A stretch of 64,000 bases of DNA from Verrucomicrobiota bacterium (GCA_014584295.1 JACTNC010000017.1:1-64000), one strand, 5' to 3'; shown: positions 33,425 through 42,915, numbered from the stretch's first letter. Numbers and translations are program-made. Notes: generated from the sequence alone by a model not told the origin.

Positions 33425-35544
33425 GCGGGGACACCCGCAGGAGAGGCGGGTTCAATCTGCCGCAGCTTCTTGCGCTCGAGTTCACGGTAGCAGTCTGGCA
33501 GGTCGAATGCTTTCAGGACACCGGGAACAAAGGTTGCCAGGGGCCACTGGTATCGCTCGGACTCCGCCACATCTGCATAGCTGGTGAGGGCATGCTTCAG
33601 TGTCACCTGCTTCACGAGATCGTGCAGCACACCCGCAAACGTGCCGGGAATGGCCCCCCAACCGCGGGCGACGAGGTGCACGTCCCCATGGCCGTAGCTG
33701 GCCATCCAGTCGAGAACACTCAGGACATCATGCGTGCGCTGGCCCGCCGTGGGATAATCGAACAACAAGCCGAACCCGGCATGGAGATAGTCTGCACCGC
33801 CCTTTTTGGGATTGGCGGGAGTTGACAGCACCGGACGAGATTCGCCCACACCTCGCACATCACAGGCGTAGAATGCGGCATCCGGTTCGGACGCTGCGAG
33901 TTCTTTCAACCACGGGTCGGATCGCAATTCTTCGTCGGCGGATTGGTGTGCGACATACAGGACTGCCCGCTTGGGGCCCCGCGGAGGCCGCGACTGGAGA
34001 GGAGTGTCGTTGAGCCGGTAGGCGTAGACGTGAACATCCGGCTCGGTTTCCAGCAGGTACTCTCCCTGGCTGCGCTTTGGGTAGCCGCGTGGGTGCGGCT
34101 GGCGCATGATACGAAATTCGCATACGCCTTCGCGTGCCGGCATTTTCAGGATTGCGGAGATCCGCTTCTTCAGCGCGTCGCCGCTCAAGGCGGGGCGCGA
34201 TTTGCGCAGCTTTCGGGAGAGTTCGCTCGTGTAGGAGAACTCCGTCATCGGCTTGAGTTCCGCCACCTGGCCATGCGGCAGGCAGCGCAACTCCTCCCAA
34301 TTCTCGCGCACGAGGTCCGGTTCCTTCTCCACAATCGGCATGCCCGAGTGGTGATTGAACCAGCGGTACATCGCCTCGCGGTTGGGTTTGGCGAAACCGT
34401 GGCCTCCTTCGCCGAGATAGAAGGAGAAATTTTCCTCTGCTCCGAGCAGGGAGTAGAGTCTGCGCAACCTGCGACAGGCCTCCTCGAAACCGCGCGCATC
34501 GAAATAGTCGCCCTCCTGCCCGACGAGCAGCACCGGACGTGGAGCCATCGCCGCAAGGAAATCGGAATGATCGAGACCACGCGCGAGCAGACCCCATGGC
34601 CATTGTTCGGGATCCTGGGAGTGTTCGTTCTCAACGTTGCGACGCAGCGATGTCACGTTGCAGCTCGGTGCTGCCATCGTGAGACGGAAGTCGAAACCGC
34701 AGAGCTGCATCGTCTGGTTGCCGCCTCCGGAACTTCCCGTCATGCCGATGTGGCGTGAATCCACCTCGGGACGCGAAAGCAGGTAGTCCAGCGAACGAAC
34801 GCAGTCCCACATGAACCAGGTTGGCAGGTTCTCACCGACGAGAGGCATGCGTACCCCGCTGTAGGTGTGCTCGCTGGTTCCGGCGCCGACGATCGCCTTG
34901 TAGTGATTGTCCACGTATTGTACACGCTCGCCCTGACCGATGGGATCGAACGCGAGGGCCACGTAACCCAGTTTTGCGAGGGCCTGGGCGATGGACGATG
35001 AACCGACCTTGCCCGACGAGAAGTGGCCGACGGGAACCATGACGCCGGGCGCAGGCGCTTTCAGTTTGTTCGGGACAAAGAGATTGGCGGTTACCGGAAA
35101 TCCGGGGCGGCTTTCATAGATGACGTTTTCGATGCGGTAGCCATCGCGCTCGAGGGTCTTCATCACTCTCGGCTTGAGTGGCGTCTTCTCCGGCATCGGG
35201 CCGTAGCACTGGCGCAGGCGCTCCCTGACATCGGCAACATAGCGTTCCGCATCCGCACGGGTGCGCATGGCTGCCCGACGGGCGTCCGCCTCGCGCATGG
35301 TTTCACGCACGCGCCTCACGTAGTATTCCTGAACGGAACGCGGTGAACGATTCTGACGGACAAGGCTCTTTGGATCCGGAGCCGCGATACTCTCCGCGCC
35401 ATCTTCACCGTCGCCACCCGAAGGAGGCCGGCCGCGACCCCTGGTTTGAGTCGGCTCGGCGGCGCCGACTACCGAGGGAAGCGTTGCACCGAAGAGCGCA
35501 AAGCCACTGCGCTGGAGCATCTGACGACGGGTAAGATCATTCAT
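33421..35544 (-). CDS. Tat-exported alpha/beta hydrolase, acetylxylan-esterase-like
   Basis: A 707-aa protein with a Tat-type leader (TRRQMLQRSGFALFGATLPS). Residues about 115-420 form an alpha/beta hydrolase resembling bacterial acetyl esterases: PGFPVTANLFVPNK, VMVPVGHFSSGK, YVALAFDPIGQGER, the nucleophile elbow GMTGSSGGGNQ, and RPVLLVGQEGDYFD plus GGHGFAKPNREAMYRWF for Asp and His. The remaining C-terminal ~280 residues (FSYTSELSRKLRK onwards) form a second hydrolase-like half (ACDVRGVGESRPV) without an obvious nucleophile elbow. It precedes and overlaps the CE12 gene. Likely role: deacylation of the imported or surface glycan. Confidence 0.8.
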   Translation of the reverse strand: MNDLTRRQMLQRSGFALFGATLPSVVGAAEPTQTRGRGRPPSGGDGEDGAESIAAPDPKSLVRQNRSPRSVQEYYVRRVRETMREADARRAAMRTRADAERYVADVRERLRQCYGPMPEKTPLKPRVMKTLERDGYRIENVIYESRPGFPVTANLFVPNKLKAPAPGVMVPVGHFSSGKVGSSSIAQALAKLGYVALAFDPIGQGERVQYVDNHYKAIVGAGTSEHTYSGVRMPLVGENLPTWFMWDCVRSLDYLLSRPEVDSRHIGMTGSSGGGNQTMQLCGFDFRLTMAAPSCNVTSLRRNVENEHSQDPEQWPWGLLARGLDHSDFLAAMAPRPVLLVGQEGDYFDARGFEEACRRLRRLYSLLGAEENFSFYLGEGGHGFAKPNREAMYRWFNHHSGMPIVEKEPDLVRENWEELRCLPHGQVAELKPMTEFSYTSELSRKLRKSRPALSGDALKKRISAILKMPAREGVCEFRIMRQPHPRGYPKRSQGEYLLETEPDVHVYAYRLNDTPLQSRPPRGPKRAVLYVAHQSADEELRSDPWLKELAASEPDAAFYACDVRGVGESRPVLSTPANPKKGGADYLHAGFGLLFDYPTAGQRTHDVLSVLDWMASYGHGDVHLVARGWGAIPGTFAGVLHDLVKQVTLKHALTSYADVAESERYQWPLATFVPGVLKAFDLPDCYRELERKKLRQIEPASPAGVPA

Positions 35545-35651
35545 GTTTGGATAAGGGAAGTGAGGTTCTGGAAGGTGGCATGCGGCCGCAGCCGTCGCCG
35601 CAAACCCTACATCTTTTCGTGATGCTGTCTAACGGCGGCACTCATTCTGAA

Positions 35652-38600
35652 TCAGAGATCGAACGTTGCAGTGAGCACGAACGAGCGAGGATCCACGATG
35701 CGGAAGGTGTGTCCTTCGCCGTTGGGATAGGCACCGACGGCCTGGAGACGCGCGTGGGACTCCTGGATATTGCGTACATTGAGCTGGAAGCGAGCGCGCA
35801 CCTTGTCGTTGAAGAGTCGCATCTGATAGGACACGAACGCATCGAAATAGGCATGGGACTTGTCCCAGATCGGCCGGCTCGGATCCAGTTCCTCCGCGGC
35901 CTCGAGGCTTCCGTTGAGAGGTATGCCGTAGTATCCAATGGCACCCTTGCTTTCCCAGCGCACGCCGCCGCCCACGGTGAAATTCCTGAGTGTTCGGTTG
36001 TCGGTGATTCCGGCGAGCTTGTAACTGGTTGCCAGGTTGAAGCGCCATTCGCGGATTTGCGGGCGTGCGGTGCCGCGGGTGGCCCGGTCGATACGGAGAG
36101 GGGTCTCGATAGTTCTGGCTACGTATCCCCTTGCTGTTTCGGCTCCTGGCGACGGGAATTCTCCGACGTACGAGGTGTCGAGCCACTTGGTTCCTGTGCG
36201 CGGATCGATGATGGTCTCCCATTGCTTGAACCGCTGTTCAATCCACAATGCATTGCTGGGAGATTGAGCCCCGTCGATGGATTCGGCTCGCGTGACATTG
36301 GCTCGGAGCGTCCAGAAATTATTGGGATTGTAGTTGAGCTCATATTCTTCGCCCTTGGCGTCGATGTTGGTGATGTCGGCGACCGTCTGGCCGGCATACG
36401 CATCCAGATCGGCCTGGGTCAGACCCATGATCGCGTAGACTTGGGATTCAAGTTCCGTGGGAGAAATCGCGGGGTTACGCTGGCTGATCCAGTTGCGGGC
36501 CTGACGCTGAAGGGTGAACGGCTGGGTGGTACGTGTATCGGCGAAGTCGACCTGGAGGGATCGGTTTGCGATGTTGGTGCTCTGATCCGCGCGTGCGTTA
36601 ATCTGGTGCGTGGTATAGTGGTTTGCACGCAGCATGAATTTGCGGCCGAAACTGATGGTGAAGCCGTAGTCCTTGCCGTTGGAGGTGGGGTTGGGCAGTA
36701 CCTCTTGGAGAATGTTTATGGCCGGCTCCTCGGGTCGAAAACTGTTGGATTGGTTATAGTAGAATCCCGTGCCCTGCAGCACGGAAGCGAGGCGCGCGGA
36801 CCAGCCCGTACCACTGCTAGCATTTTCGATGAAACTCCAATCGCGGAAAGGTCGAAGCACTGCGCCGCTCGTCGTGGTATCTCCCTCGCGGATATCCCAG
36901 TCACCTCGCCAGCCATCCATTCGGGCGTAATCGAAGTCATATCCATTGGGCATGAGAAACGCGCGGTTCTGCCTCTTGTTGCCGCTTTGATCGTGTCGGC
37001 GACCGAACGTGGTCACCAGTCTTCCTCCGAAAAACGTGCTCTGCAGCATGGCTCCCTTGGTCTGAATCAGATTGACCGTGGAGTTGGCATTTTCGCCGGC
37101 GCTGGCTTCGGTGATGCCGGCCGCACCGAAGGTCGCCTGGTCGGTTACCCATTTCTTGTTGATGGGATCATACCATACAAAGTCGTAGGTTCCATATTCC
37201 GCACGGGAGGGCGCGTAATCGACGTTCTGGCCATGGGCGTCGCCCACATAATAATGGTAGTAGGGCCGCGTGGCCAGTTGCGATGTGACGAATCCATTGG
37301 TGGTTGCCTGGTTCCCCTTTGGCTGACCGGCGGGTGCGTAGATGGGATTGTCCGAGATCATTGCATCGCGAAAGCGATAGACATGGTTCTTGGACTTGCG
37401 CTCCTCGAAGTAGCCGAGAACCTGCTGACGGCCCAGGAAACGGAGCCATTTCGACTTTTCCTTTGTGAGATCGAGGATATAGGCAAGCTGGGCGCGATAG
37501 GCGTCCTGCTCGTAGGGAGTTTCTGTCCAAACGGGTTCAGCCACACCGAGGTAGGGTTTCAGGTAGTACGGATTGACGCTGCCGTCGAGCAGGCGGCTAT
37601 TGGGATCGACGAAGAGATGCCCGCTTGTGCCGACGGGCGTAGTGGAGCCGACGGTGGTCTTGCGGGTGCGATCGGCGTCTTCTCTCTGCCATGCAAATTG
37701 GAAAGCTGCCGTATGGCGCCCTGTGTCGAGGAGGAACTGTTCAAACTCCACCGTCGAAGTGGCCACCTCTTCCCGTTGATAGTTGGGCCCTGAGAGGTTG
37801 ATATGGGCATAGTCGTAGATAGAAGGATCCGAAATGCCGCGGAAGGTGGCGAATAGGGGGCGCCCGGTGCGAATGGGCTCGGCAATGCTCTCGAGGAGGC
37901 GATTGACGCCGGTGACGCTGCTGGGACCGTTGGTGGCGGTGGCGGCGGGCATGCGACTGATTTCCCAGAGCTGTATTCCGCCGTTGTCTACGAAAAGGAT
38001 TGGTCCGGGCCTGTTTTGGTTTCCCAACCCCGCGGGGTTGGTCGTGCCCGTGAATGGCGTGGCGACACCATTGATGGTGGCGATCTGGGTGACCGGATCC
38101 CAGGTGGGGCTGCCGAGTTCGCGCCAGTAGGAAACACCGTCGCGAGGCGTCAGCGTATTGGCCCGGGTGCCGTCGGCCAGGTACGACTGGAATGATGCCC
38201 GGAGGGAAGTTCTTTTGAACGGCTGGATACGAATCATCGCGTTGAGCCGTCGCGTATTGTAGGATGAGGGCTTTTGGTGATATTCGTCGTGCTGGTAGAC
38301 GGCGCTGACGCGGGCGGCGAGTTTTCCCGGGATGAGCGCGCGATTGAGGTCGATGGACGTGCGCCAGCCACCGGTGTCGTCCATACGCATCTGGGTGGTC
38401 GAAATCGCCCGGTTGAGGTTGGCGGAAGAGGAAACCATGTTCACGGTGCCGGATCCTTCGCCGAGTCCGAAGATGCTCGAATTTGGGCCGCGACTAATTT
38501 CGACGGCGTCGATGTCGATGGGATCGACAGGCACCCGACCGCTTGAGGCGAAACCGGAGCGAGTGATATTGGCCGAGCCGATGCCGCGAACGCGGTTGGC

Positions 38601-38984
38601 AGATTCGCGATCGGACAGGACTCGATCGGTGACGCGGCCATTGCGATCGATAGAGTATTCCGTATAGGTGCCCGCCCCTTCTGCACCCGCTTCGTAGGCG
38701 AAGATATCGTTGATATCGAGCATCGCGAAGTCCTCCATCTGCTGCTTGGTGACGACGGAGATCGAAGAGCCGAGATCCTCGAGACTGGAATTGAGCCGTG
38801 TGCCGGACATTGTATTTGTGGCGAGGTAGCCGGTGGTCGATTCCTTCACCTCAAAGGGTGAGAGCTGGACAACCTCGGTCTTGTCGGGACCCGTTTCGGT
38901 TACGGTGGCTTGCGTTTGCGCGTTGGTCGCGGAAACGGCGCCGAACATGGCCGCAAGGAAGGCTAGTGGGCGTTTGGATTTCAT
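35652..38984 (-). CDS. TonB-dependent outer-membrane receptor (glycan uptake)
   Basis: An 1110-aa outer-membrane transporter. Signal peptide MKSKRPLAFLAAMFGAVSAT; the TonB-box-like and plug entry EVVQLSPFEVKESTTGYLA is characteristic of Opitutaceae receptors. The plug domain follows (SGTRLNSSLEDLGSSISVV, PIDIDAVEISRGPNSSIFG, GSGTVNMVS), then a long beta-barrel ending in the C-terminal aromatic signature SFVLTATFDL. It would import oligosaccharides or a ligand freed by the enzymes encoded downstream. It has no N-terminal STN domain of its own; a separate STN-domain gene lies just upstream. Probably controlled by the adjacent sigma/FecR pair. Confidence 0.93.
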   Translation of the reverse strand: MKSKRPLAFLAAMFGAVSATNAQTQATVTETGPDKTEVVQLSPFEVKESTTGYLATNTMSGTRLNSSLEDLGSSISVVTKQQMEDFAMLDINDIFAYEAGAEGAGTYTEYSIDRNGRVTDRVLSDRESANRVRGIGSANITRSGFASSGRVPVDPIDIDAVEISRGPNSSIFGLGEGSGTVNMVSSSANLNRAISTTQMRMDDTGGWRTSIDLNRALIPGKLAARVSAVYQHDEYHQKPSSYNTRRLNAMIRIQPFKRTSLRASFQSYLADGTRANTLTPRDGVSYWRELGSPTWDPVTQIATINGVATPFTGTTNPAGLGNQNRPGPILFVDNGGIQLWEISRMPAATATNGPSSVTGVNRLLESIAEPIRTGRPLFATFRGISDPSIYDYAHINLSGPNYQREEVATSTVEFEQFLLDTGRHTAAFQFAWQREDADRTRKTTVGSTTPVGTSGHLFVDPNSRLLDGSVNPYYLKPYLGVAEPVWTETPYEQDAYRAQLAYILDLTKEKSKWLRFLGRQQVLGYFEERKSKNHVYRFRDAMISDNPIYAPAGQPKGNQATTNGFVTSQLATRPYYHYYVGDAHGQNVDYAPSRAEYGTYDFVWYDPINKKWVTDQATFGAAGITEASAGENANSTVNLIQTKGAMLQSTFFGGRLVTTFGRRHDQSGNKRQNRAFLMPNGYDFDYARMDGWRGDWDIREGDTTTSGAVLRPFRDWSFIENASSGTGWSARLASVLQGTGFYYNQSNSFRPEEPAINILQEVLPNPTSNGKDYGFTISFGRKFMLRANHYTTHQINARADQSTNIANRSLQVDFADTRTTQPFTLQRQARNWISQRNPAISPTELESQVYAIMGLTQADLDAYAGQTVADITNIDAKGEEYELNYNPNNFWTLRANVTRAESIDGAQSPSNALWIEQRFKQWETIIDPRTGTKWLDTSYVGEFPSPGAETARGYVARTIETPLRIDRATRGTARPQIREWRFNLATSYKLAGITDNRTLRNFTVGGGVRWESKGAIGYYGIPLNGSLEAAEELDPSRPIWDKSHAYFDAFVSYQMRLFNDKVRARFQLNVRNIQESHARLQAVGAYPNGEGHTFRIVDPRSFVLTATFDL

Positions 38985-39025
38985 GGTTTGGTGATGGGTA
39001 TCATTCTGGGTTGAAGATGGTTGGT

Positions 39026-39430
39026 TTACGGGCGGCCGCCGATTTCCGTCGGCGCCGCCCGTGATCCGTTTGGGTCGGGGGCCCTCGTCACCGCGACGGC
39101 ACCGCGATGCTTGCCCGGCGTCGCGATCAGACGGGTGCCGTTCAGCAACTGCTTGAGTGCATCTTGTGCGGTAAGCTCGCCCTTTACGGCATTGGTCTTG
39201 GCGCCAGCGATCTCCCTGGCTGAATAGAGCAATTCCAAGCGGGCTTGCTGTGCAAACTGCTTGAGGGCGACGTGCGCATCGCCCGCGGGCACGTTGAATG
39301 TTCTTTTGGTCGTATCTCCAATATCAATGTCTTCGCTGCGCAGAGCCGTGGCCGTGAGGCAAACGACACAGAGTACACAAAACAGGCGACTCCAGCGTGC
39401 AGGAATGATGTACAGGGAAATGGGGAGCAT
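39026..39430 (-). CDS. stand-alone STN (secretin/TonB N-terminal) domain protein
   Basis: A 134-aa protein from the ATG at 39430, with a signal peptide (RLFCVLCVVCLTATALRS) followed by a single STN domain: RTFNVPAGDAHVALKQFAQQ, LELLYSAREIAGAKTNAVKG, LTAQDALKQLLNGTRL. In FecA-type receptors this domain is the N-terminal part that touches FecR in the periplasm. Here it is a separate gene between fecR and the receptor gene, both in the same direction. It is probably a detached signalling module. The C-terminal tail (PDPNGSRAAPTEIGGRP) looks unstructured. Confidence 0.85.
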   Translation of the reverse strand: MLPISLYIIPARWSRLFCVLCVVCLTATALRSEDIDIGDTTKRTFNVPAGDAHVALKQFAQQARLELLYSAREIAGAKTNAVKGELTAQDALKQLLNGTRLIATPGKHRGAVAVTRAPDPNGSRAAPTEIGGRP

Positions 39431-39549
39431 GGTGTGGGGCACGGAGGCCCCGTGGCACATCCCTGATAGACGAACCAATCCGCGAAGCCTAACTAAGGCC
39501 GCTGGAAATTTTTCCCGAAAAACTTCAGGAGGTGCGGAGCCCTAGCACT

Positions 39550-40632
39550 TCAGTTTGATTGCAGCGAGGCAGCTTTCCGCCGGAGGATGGTCTCGTTGCC
39601 GTGGCGTTCGCTCACGATTCCAAAACTTTGCTCAAGAACCTCGAGGAATGCCTCATAACCTTGGGGAGCGAAGGTTCCGCCAAACGGCTCGGACCGCAGC
39701 GACGGATCGCCGATTGCGAGCTGATGGCGATTGTACCGATTGAACTCGGCGACAACCTCGGCGAGAGGCGTGTCCGTAAACTCCAGCCGACCCTGCTGCC
39801 ACGCGAGCGCACTTTCCATGCGCTGTGCGTCCATCGGAGCAACGATAACCTGCGGCCGCTCATTGGCGTACTTAGGGGGAAGAGAAACCGTTGCCTGCTC
39901 GCCCGCGACAATCATGTGTGCTGGGACGGAACTATCAGGTGCTGAGATTGAAGGGCTCACAGGCGAAGGATTCACACTGACCTTGCCCTCCTTTACGAGA
40001 ACTTCGACAGATTCAGGACGAAACCGCACGTTGAACTCGGTGCCGACCGCGCGTACTGAAATGGTGCCTGCATCGACCCAGAAGGGACGCTGGGGATTCT
40101 TAGCGACAGAAAAAAACGCCTCGCCACGCGTGAGGTGAATCCGCCGCGCCTTTGCCGTATAGTCGGCCACGACGGCGCTATCGGTGTTCAAGCGCAGCAC
40201 GGAGCCATCGGGCAGTTGTACCGTTTGCGATGCGCCTGCTGCAGTAGAAAAAGTCCTTGAGTAATTATCCCCTGTGACCGGCAAGTTCAGGCTCAAGATT
40301 CCAACGATTGCGAGAATGGCCGCAGCCGCAAAAGAAAGGGGCGCGAGCCAGCGCCTGCGTCGATTTGCGTGTGTGGCATCGATATCGAATGGAATTTCGA
40401 CGTACGGCGCATCCGCAGGCGCAAGCGAGGGGTCGCGCAGGCGGTCGAGAAGGCGGGAGGTCTCATTCATCTCCGCAAGTATCGAGGCATGGCGAGGATC
40501 GCGCTTCAGCCACGCTTCGAACTCCCGGTGATCCTCATTTCGCAATCCGTTCCGGATGCGCAGCGTCCACGCGGCCGCCTCGTGTTCAGCGGTTCTCAGA
40601 TGGGGCGAAGGTGAATTGCTGCCCGGGTTCAT
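39550..40632 (-). CDS. FecR-family anti-sigma/sigma-regulator
   Basis: A 360-aa inner-membrane regulator. The cytosolic N-terminal domain has AAAWTLRIRNGLRNEDHREFEAWL and the H-x-x-I..E pattern of FecR proteins. One transmembrane helix (about residues 95-113, LSFAAAAILAIVGILSL) follows. The periplasmic FecR domain reads TAAGASQTVQLPDGSVLRLNTDSAV, RRIHLTRGEAFFSVA and TISVRAVGTEFNVR, and the C-terminal STN-like subdomain includes WQQGRLEFTDTPLAEVVAEFNRY. Start ATG 40632 overlaps the sigma stop (ATGA). It should hold or activate the sigma factor according to receptor/STN state. Confidence 0.92.
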   Translation of the reverse strand: MNPGSNSPSPHLRTAEHEAAAWTLRIRNGLRNEDHREFEAWLKRDPRHASILAEMNETSRLLDRLRDPSLAPADAPYVEIPFDIDATHANRRRRWLAPLSFAAAAILAIVGILSLNLPVTGDNYSRTFSTAAGASQTVQLPDGSVLRLNTDSAVVADYTAKARRIHLTRGEAFFSVAKNPQRPFWVDAGTISVRAVGTEFNVRFRPESVEVLVKEGKVSVNPSPVSPSISAPDSSVPAHMIVAGEQATVSLPPKYANERPQVIVAPMDAQRMESALAWQQGRLEFTDTPLAEVVAEFNRYNRHQLAIGDPSLRSEPFGGTFAPQGYEAFLEVLEQSFGIVSERHGNETILRRKAASLQSN

Positions 40633-41273
40633 TGGCTCCCCTTCCCCAGCACACCGCGCTCCTTCAGGTAGGTGCGGCAGCGCGTGAGTCCGATAACCAT
40701 CTGCGCATTCACGGTGTGAATCGACAATCCAAGCCGTTCCGCAATCTGTCGGTTCGAGAGGCCATGGATTCTCTGCAGCGCCATGATTTCGCGACACCGA
40801 CCCGGCAGGCTATGGATTGCCTCATGCAGAATTTCAATTTCCTGTGTGCGGCAGACATGTTCGGCGACATTGTTTCCGTCTGCTAAGACGAATGAACGCT
40901 CCTCGCTAACTAACCCCTCGGTCGGGGCGACTCGATTTCTCCGCACCAGATCGAGGGCAACGTTCCGAGCCGTCGCAAAAAGAAATGCTTTTGCGTTCGA
41001 GATCTTGCCGGCATTGCGTGCGCGCAGGAGTCGCAGGTACGATTCCTGGACCAAGTCATCCGGATCCATCAGGGATGGAAATTGCGCGCGGAGCCATGCC
41101 CGCAAGGCGCTGGCGTGAGGGCGCACTTCCTGGTCAAACCAGCGGGCGGTTTCAATATCTTGGGGCGGCACGGTGAGAGGCAGGTGAGGTGATTTGTATG
41201 CCGCGCGAACTACGAAACAAGCGAATTCAGGCTCTGCCTTTGGTTCATGGAGAGGGGGCACCAAGGAAGACAT
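40629..41273 (-). CDS. ECF RNA polymerase sigma factor, FecI-like
   Basis: A 214-aa sigma-70-family protein. Region 2 includes ALRAWLRAQFPSLMDPDDLVQESYLRLLRA and AFLFATARNVALDLVRR; region 4 includes EAIHSLPGRCREIMALQRIHG and the helix-turn-helix LSNRQIAERLGLSIHTVNAQM. About 45 N-terminal residues precede region 2, so a later GTG start near 41170 is possible. Coupled to fecR by a 4-bp overlap. It is the likely switch for the polysaccharide locus that follows in the same direction. Divergent from the RNase D gene. Confidence 0.92.
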   Translation of the reverse strand: MSSLVPPLHEPKAEPEFACFVVRAAYKSPHLPLTVPPQDIETARWFDQEVRPHASALRAWLRAQFPSLMDPDDLVQESYLRLLRARNAGKISNAKAFLFATARNVALDLVRRNRVAPTEGLVSEERSFVLADGNNVAEHVCRTQEIEILHEAIHSLPGRCREIMALQRIHGLSNRQIAERLGLSIHTVNAQMVIGLTRCRTYLKERGVLGKGSQ

Positions 41274-41406
41274 GTTCTGCGGAAGTTGGATCCGATCGAT
41301 CAGGCTGATTGGTCAGCCGGAACCAAGAAATTCGGATTGAGCGTTGAAATGGAAACCCGTGTAGTAGCATTCCGTGACTTGGCCGATGGGCTGCGCACAT
41401 GATCTG

Positions 41407-42567
41407 ATGAAATTGCAATTCCTTCCATTGCCGGTGCGCCGATTGCTTGGCGTGAAAGTGCCGTCGCCCAAGCCTGCCTATCACTTTCTGGACCAGCCGG
41501 GTTCGCTCGGGCCCCTGCTTGCCGCGCTCGATCGCGTGGACGAGGTGACCCTCGATACTGAGGCAGACAACATGTACCACTACAAGATGCGGCTCTGCCT
41601 GCTGCAGTTTCTTGTCGATGGAGAAATCTTTCTTGTCGATGTGATGGCGCCGGGCATCGAAGCGAAACAGATCTGGCCGCGGCTTGCGAAGAAGCATCTC
41701 GTGATGCACGGCAGCGACTTTGATCTGAGGCTTCTTTTCGCAGAGTGCGGTTTTCGCGCGAAGAGCCTGTTCGACACCATGCTTGCGGCGCAGTTGCTCG
41801 GTCGACAGCGCGTGGGACTTGCCTCGCTTCTGGAGGAGCATTTCGGCGTCGCTTTGGACAAGGAAGGACAGAAGGCGAACTGGTCGAAGCGTCCGATTTC
41901 ACCCAAGTTGCGCGACTACGCGGCGCGCGATGTCGCGCATCTGCCGGACCTTCGCAATCTGCTCCTCCGGGAACTGGCCAAGCGCGACCGATTGGAGTGG
42001 CTCGATCAGCAGTGTCAGCGTCAGATCGAAGCCGGTGCCGAAGGGTTTGCGCCACCGGATGAGAATGACTGGAGAATTGGAAAATCCGAGCGCATGCGCG
42101 GCAAGGGACTGACTGTCCTGCATGCGGTCTGGCACTGGCGGGAAAAGACTGCGCAGCGCCTGGATGTGCCTCCGTTCAAGGTGTGCTCCAATGAGGTACT
42201 GGTTCGATATGCCCAGGCTGCGGAGGATGGGTGTGACGAGCGTGCGATCCTGGATGCTCATCATCTTGGCAGGCGACACGATCGGTTGATTGCTTCACTG
42301 GCGTCCGCTGTGCGCGCGGGCCTGGAGAGGGATCCGCAGACCCTGCCGCGTCGGCGTGGAAGGGATCCAAATCATCTGCCGCTGACGCCGGAGGAAATTG
42401 CGTTGCAGGATCAATTGAAGGCGGGACGCGACCGCATTGCCGCCAAGCTCGCTATTGAACCCACACTGATTGCCAATCGCAGCCAGCTGGCGCAGATCGC
42501 ACGGGCTCCCGACAAGATTGCCAAGGTGCTGCTGCCCTGGCAGACTGAATTGATGACGAACGCGTGA
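41407..42567 (+). CDS. rnd: ribonuclease D-like 3'-5' exonuclease
   Basis: A 386-aa protein from the ATG at 41407. The DEDD exonuclease domain has motif I VTLDTEADNMYHYKMRLCLLQ, motif II HGSDFDLRLLFAE and motif III (LRDYAARDVAHLPDL, Y..D form). An HRDC domain follows (KGLTVLHAVWHWREKTAQRLDVPPFKV seen as WHWREKTAQRLD..PPFKV). It trims tRNA and other RNA 3' ends. A longer start at 41374 is possible but the homologous part begins well after 41407. Length is typical. Confidence 0.9.
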   Translation: MKLQFLPLPVRRLLGVKVPSPKPAYHFLDQPGSLGPLLAALDRVDEVTLDTEADNMYHYKMRLCLLQFLVDGEIFLVDVMAPGIEAKQIWPRLAKKHLVMHGSDFDLRLLFAECGFRAKSLFDTMLAAQLLGRQRVGLASLLEEHFGVALDKEGQKANWSKRPISPKLRDYAARDVAHLPDLRNLLLRELAKRDRLEWLDQQCQRQIEAGAEGFAPPDENDWRIGKSERMRGKGLTVLHAVWHWREKTAQRLDVPPFKVCSNEVLVRYAQAAEDGCDERAILDAHHLGRRHDRLIASLASAVRAGLERDPQTLPRRRGRDPNHLPLTPEEIALQDQLKAGRDRIAAKLAIEPTLIANRSQLAQIARAPDKIAKVLLPWQTELMTNA

Positions 42568-42630
42568 TGCGGTGCGATTGCGAGTCAGGCACAGCCTTCA
42601 TGTGATCGACGATTCTCGGAATCTTATGCG

Positions 42631-42646
42631 AGCCCACGATTGGGCT
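42631..42646. terminator. short bidirectional hairpin between rnd and the DUF4266 gene
   Basis: AGCCCA and TGGGCT around CGAT, followed on the plus strand by TTTGG. Lies in the 114-bp gap between convergent genes. A short stem and weak T-run, so only a candidate. Confidence 0.4.
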
Positions 42647-42681
42647 TTGGCGCCCGGGAGATGTGTCTGGTCAACTCTGCT

Positions 42682-42915
42682 TCAATTGCAGCCGCAGCCG
42701 CTGCCTCCGACGCCGCGTCCGCCGGTTGTCGATTCCCGCGAAAAATAGATGTGTTCGCTCATGGCAGTCGCGAGGGGGTCGCGATCAGGTCGCATGGAAT
42801 ATTCCGCCAGCGTTCCCCGCTCCCAGGGTTGCACACGGACCGTTTCACATCCCGCAAGGAGAAGTGCCGCGCCGGCGGCGATCAGAATCAGTGCGCTTTG
42901 GAAGCGTCGGTTCAT
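42682..42915 (-). CDS. DUF4266 small lipoprotein
   Basis: A 77-aa protein with a lipoprotein signal (ALILIAAGAALLLAGC, lipobox LAGC at residues 20-23). The mature part has the full DUF4266 pattern: VQPWERGTLAEYSM, PLATAMSEHIYFSRES, GGRGVGGSGCGCN. Such proteins are usually encoded with a TlpA-like thioredoxin and a DUF3570 outer-membrane protein. Here the TlpA gene is immediately upstream (4-bp overlap) and a DUF3570 remnant lies before that. Function unknown; the Cys-rich tail suggests metal or redox work. Confidence 0.9.
   Translation of the reverse strand: MNRRFQSALILIAAGAALLLAGCETVRVQPWERGTLAEYSMRPDRDPLATAMSEHIYFSRESTTGGRGVGGSGCGCN

Noticed and set aside
35547-37793. 748-codon open frame on the plus strand across the TonB receptor gene
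   Set aside because: It is antisense to a receptor with signal peptide, plug motifs and C-terminal signature; its translation shows no family motif and arises from the high-GC codon pattern of the real gene.
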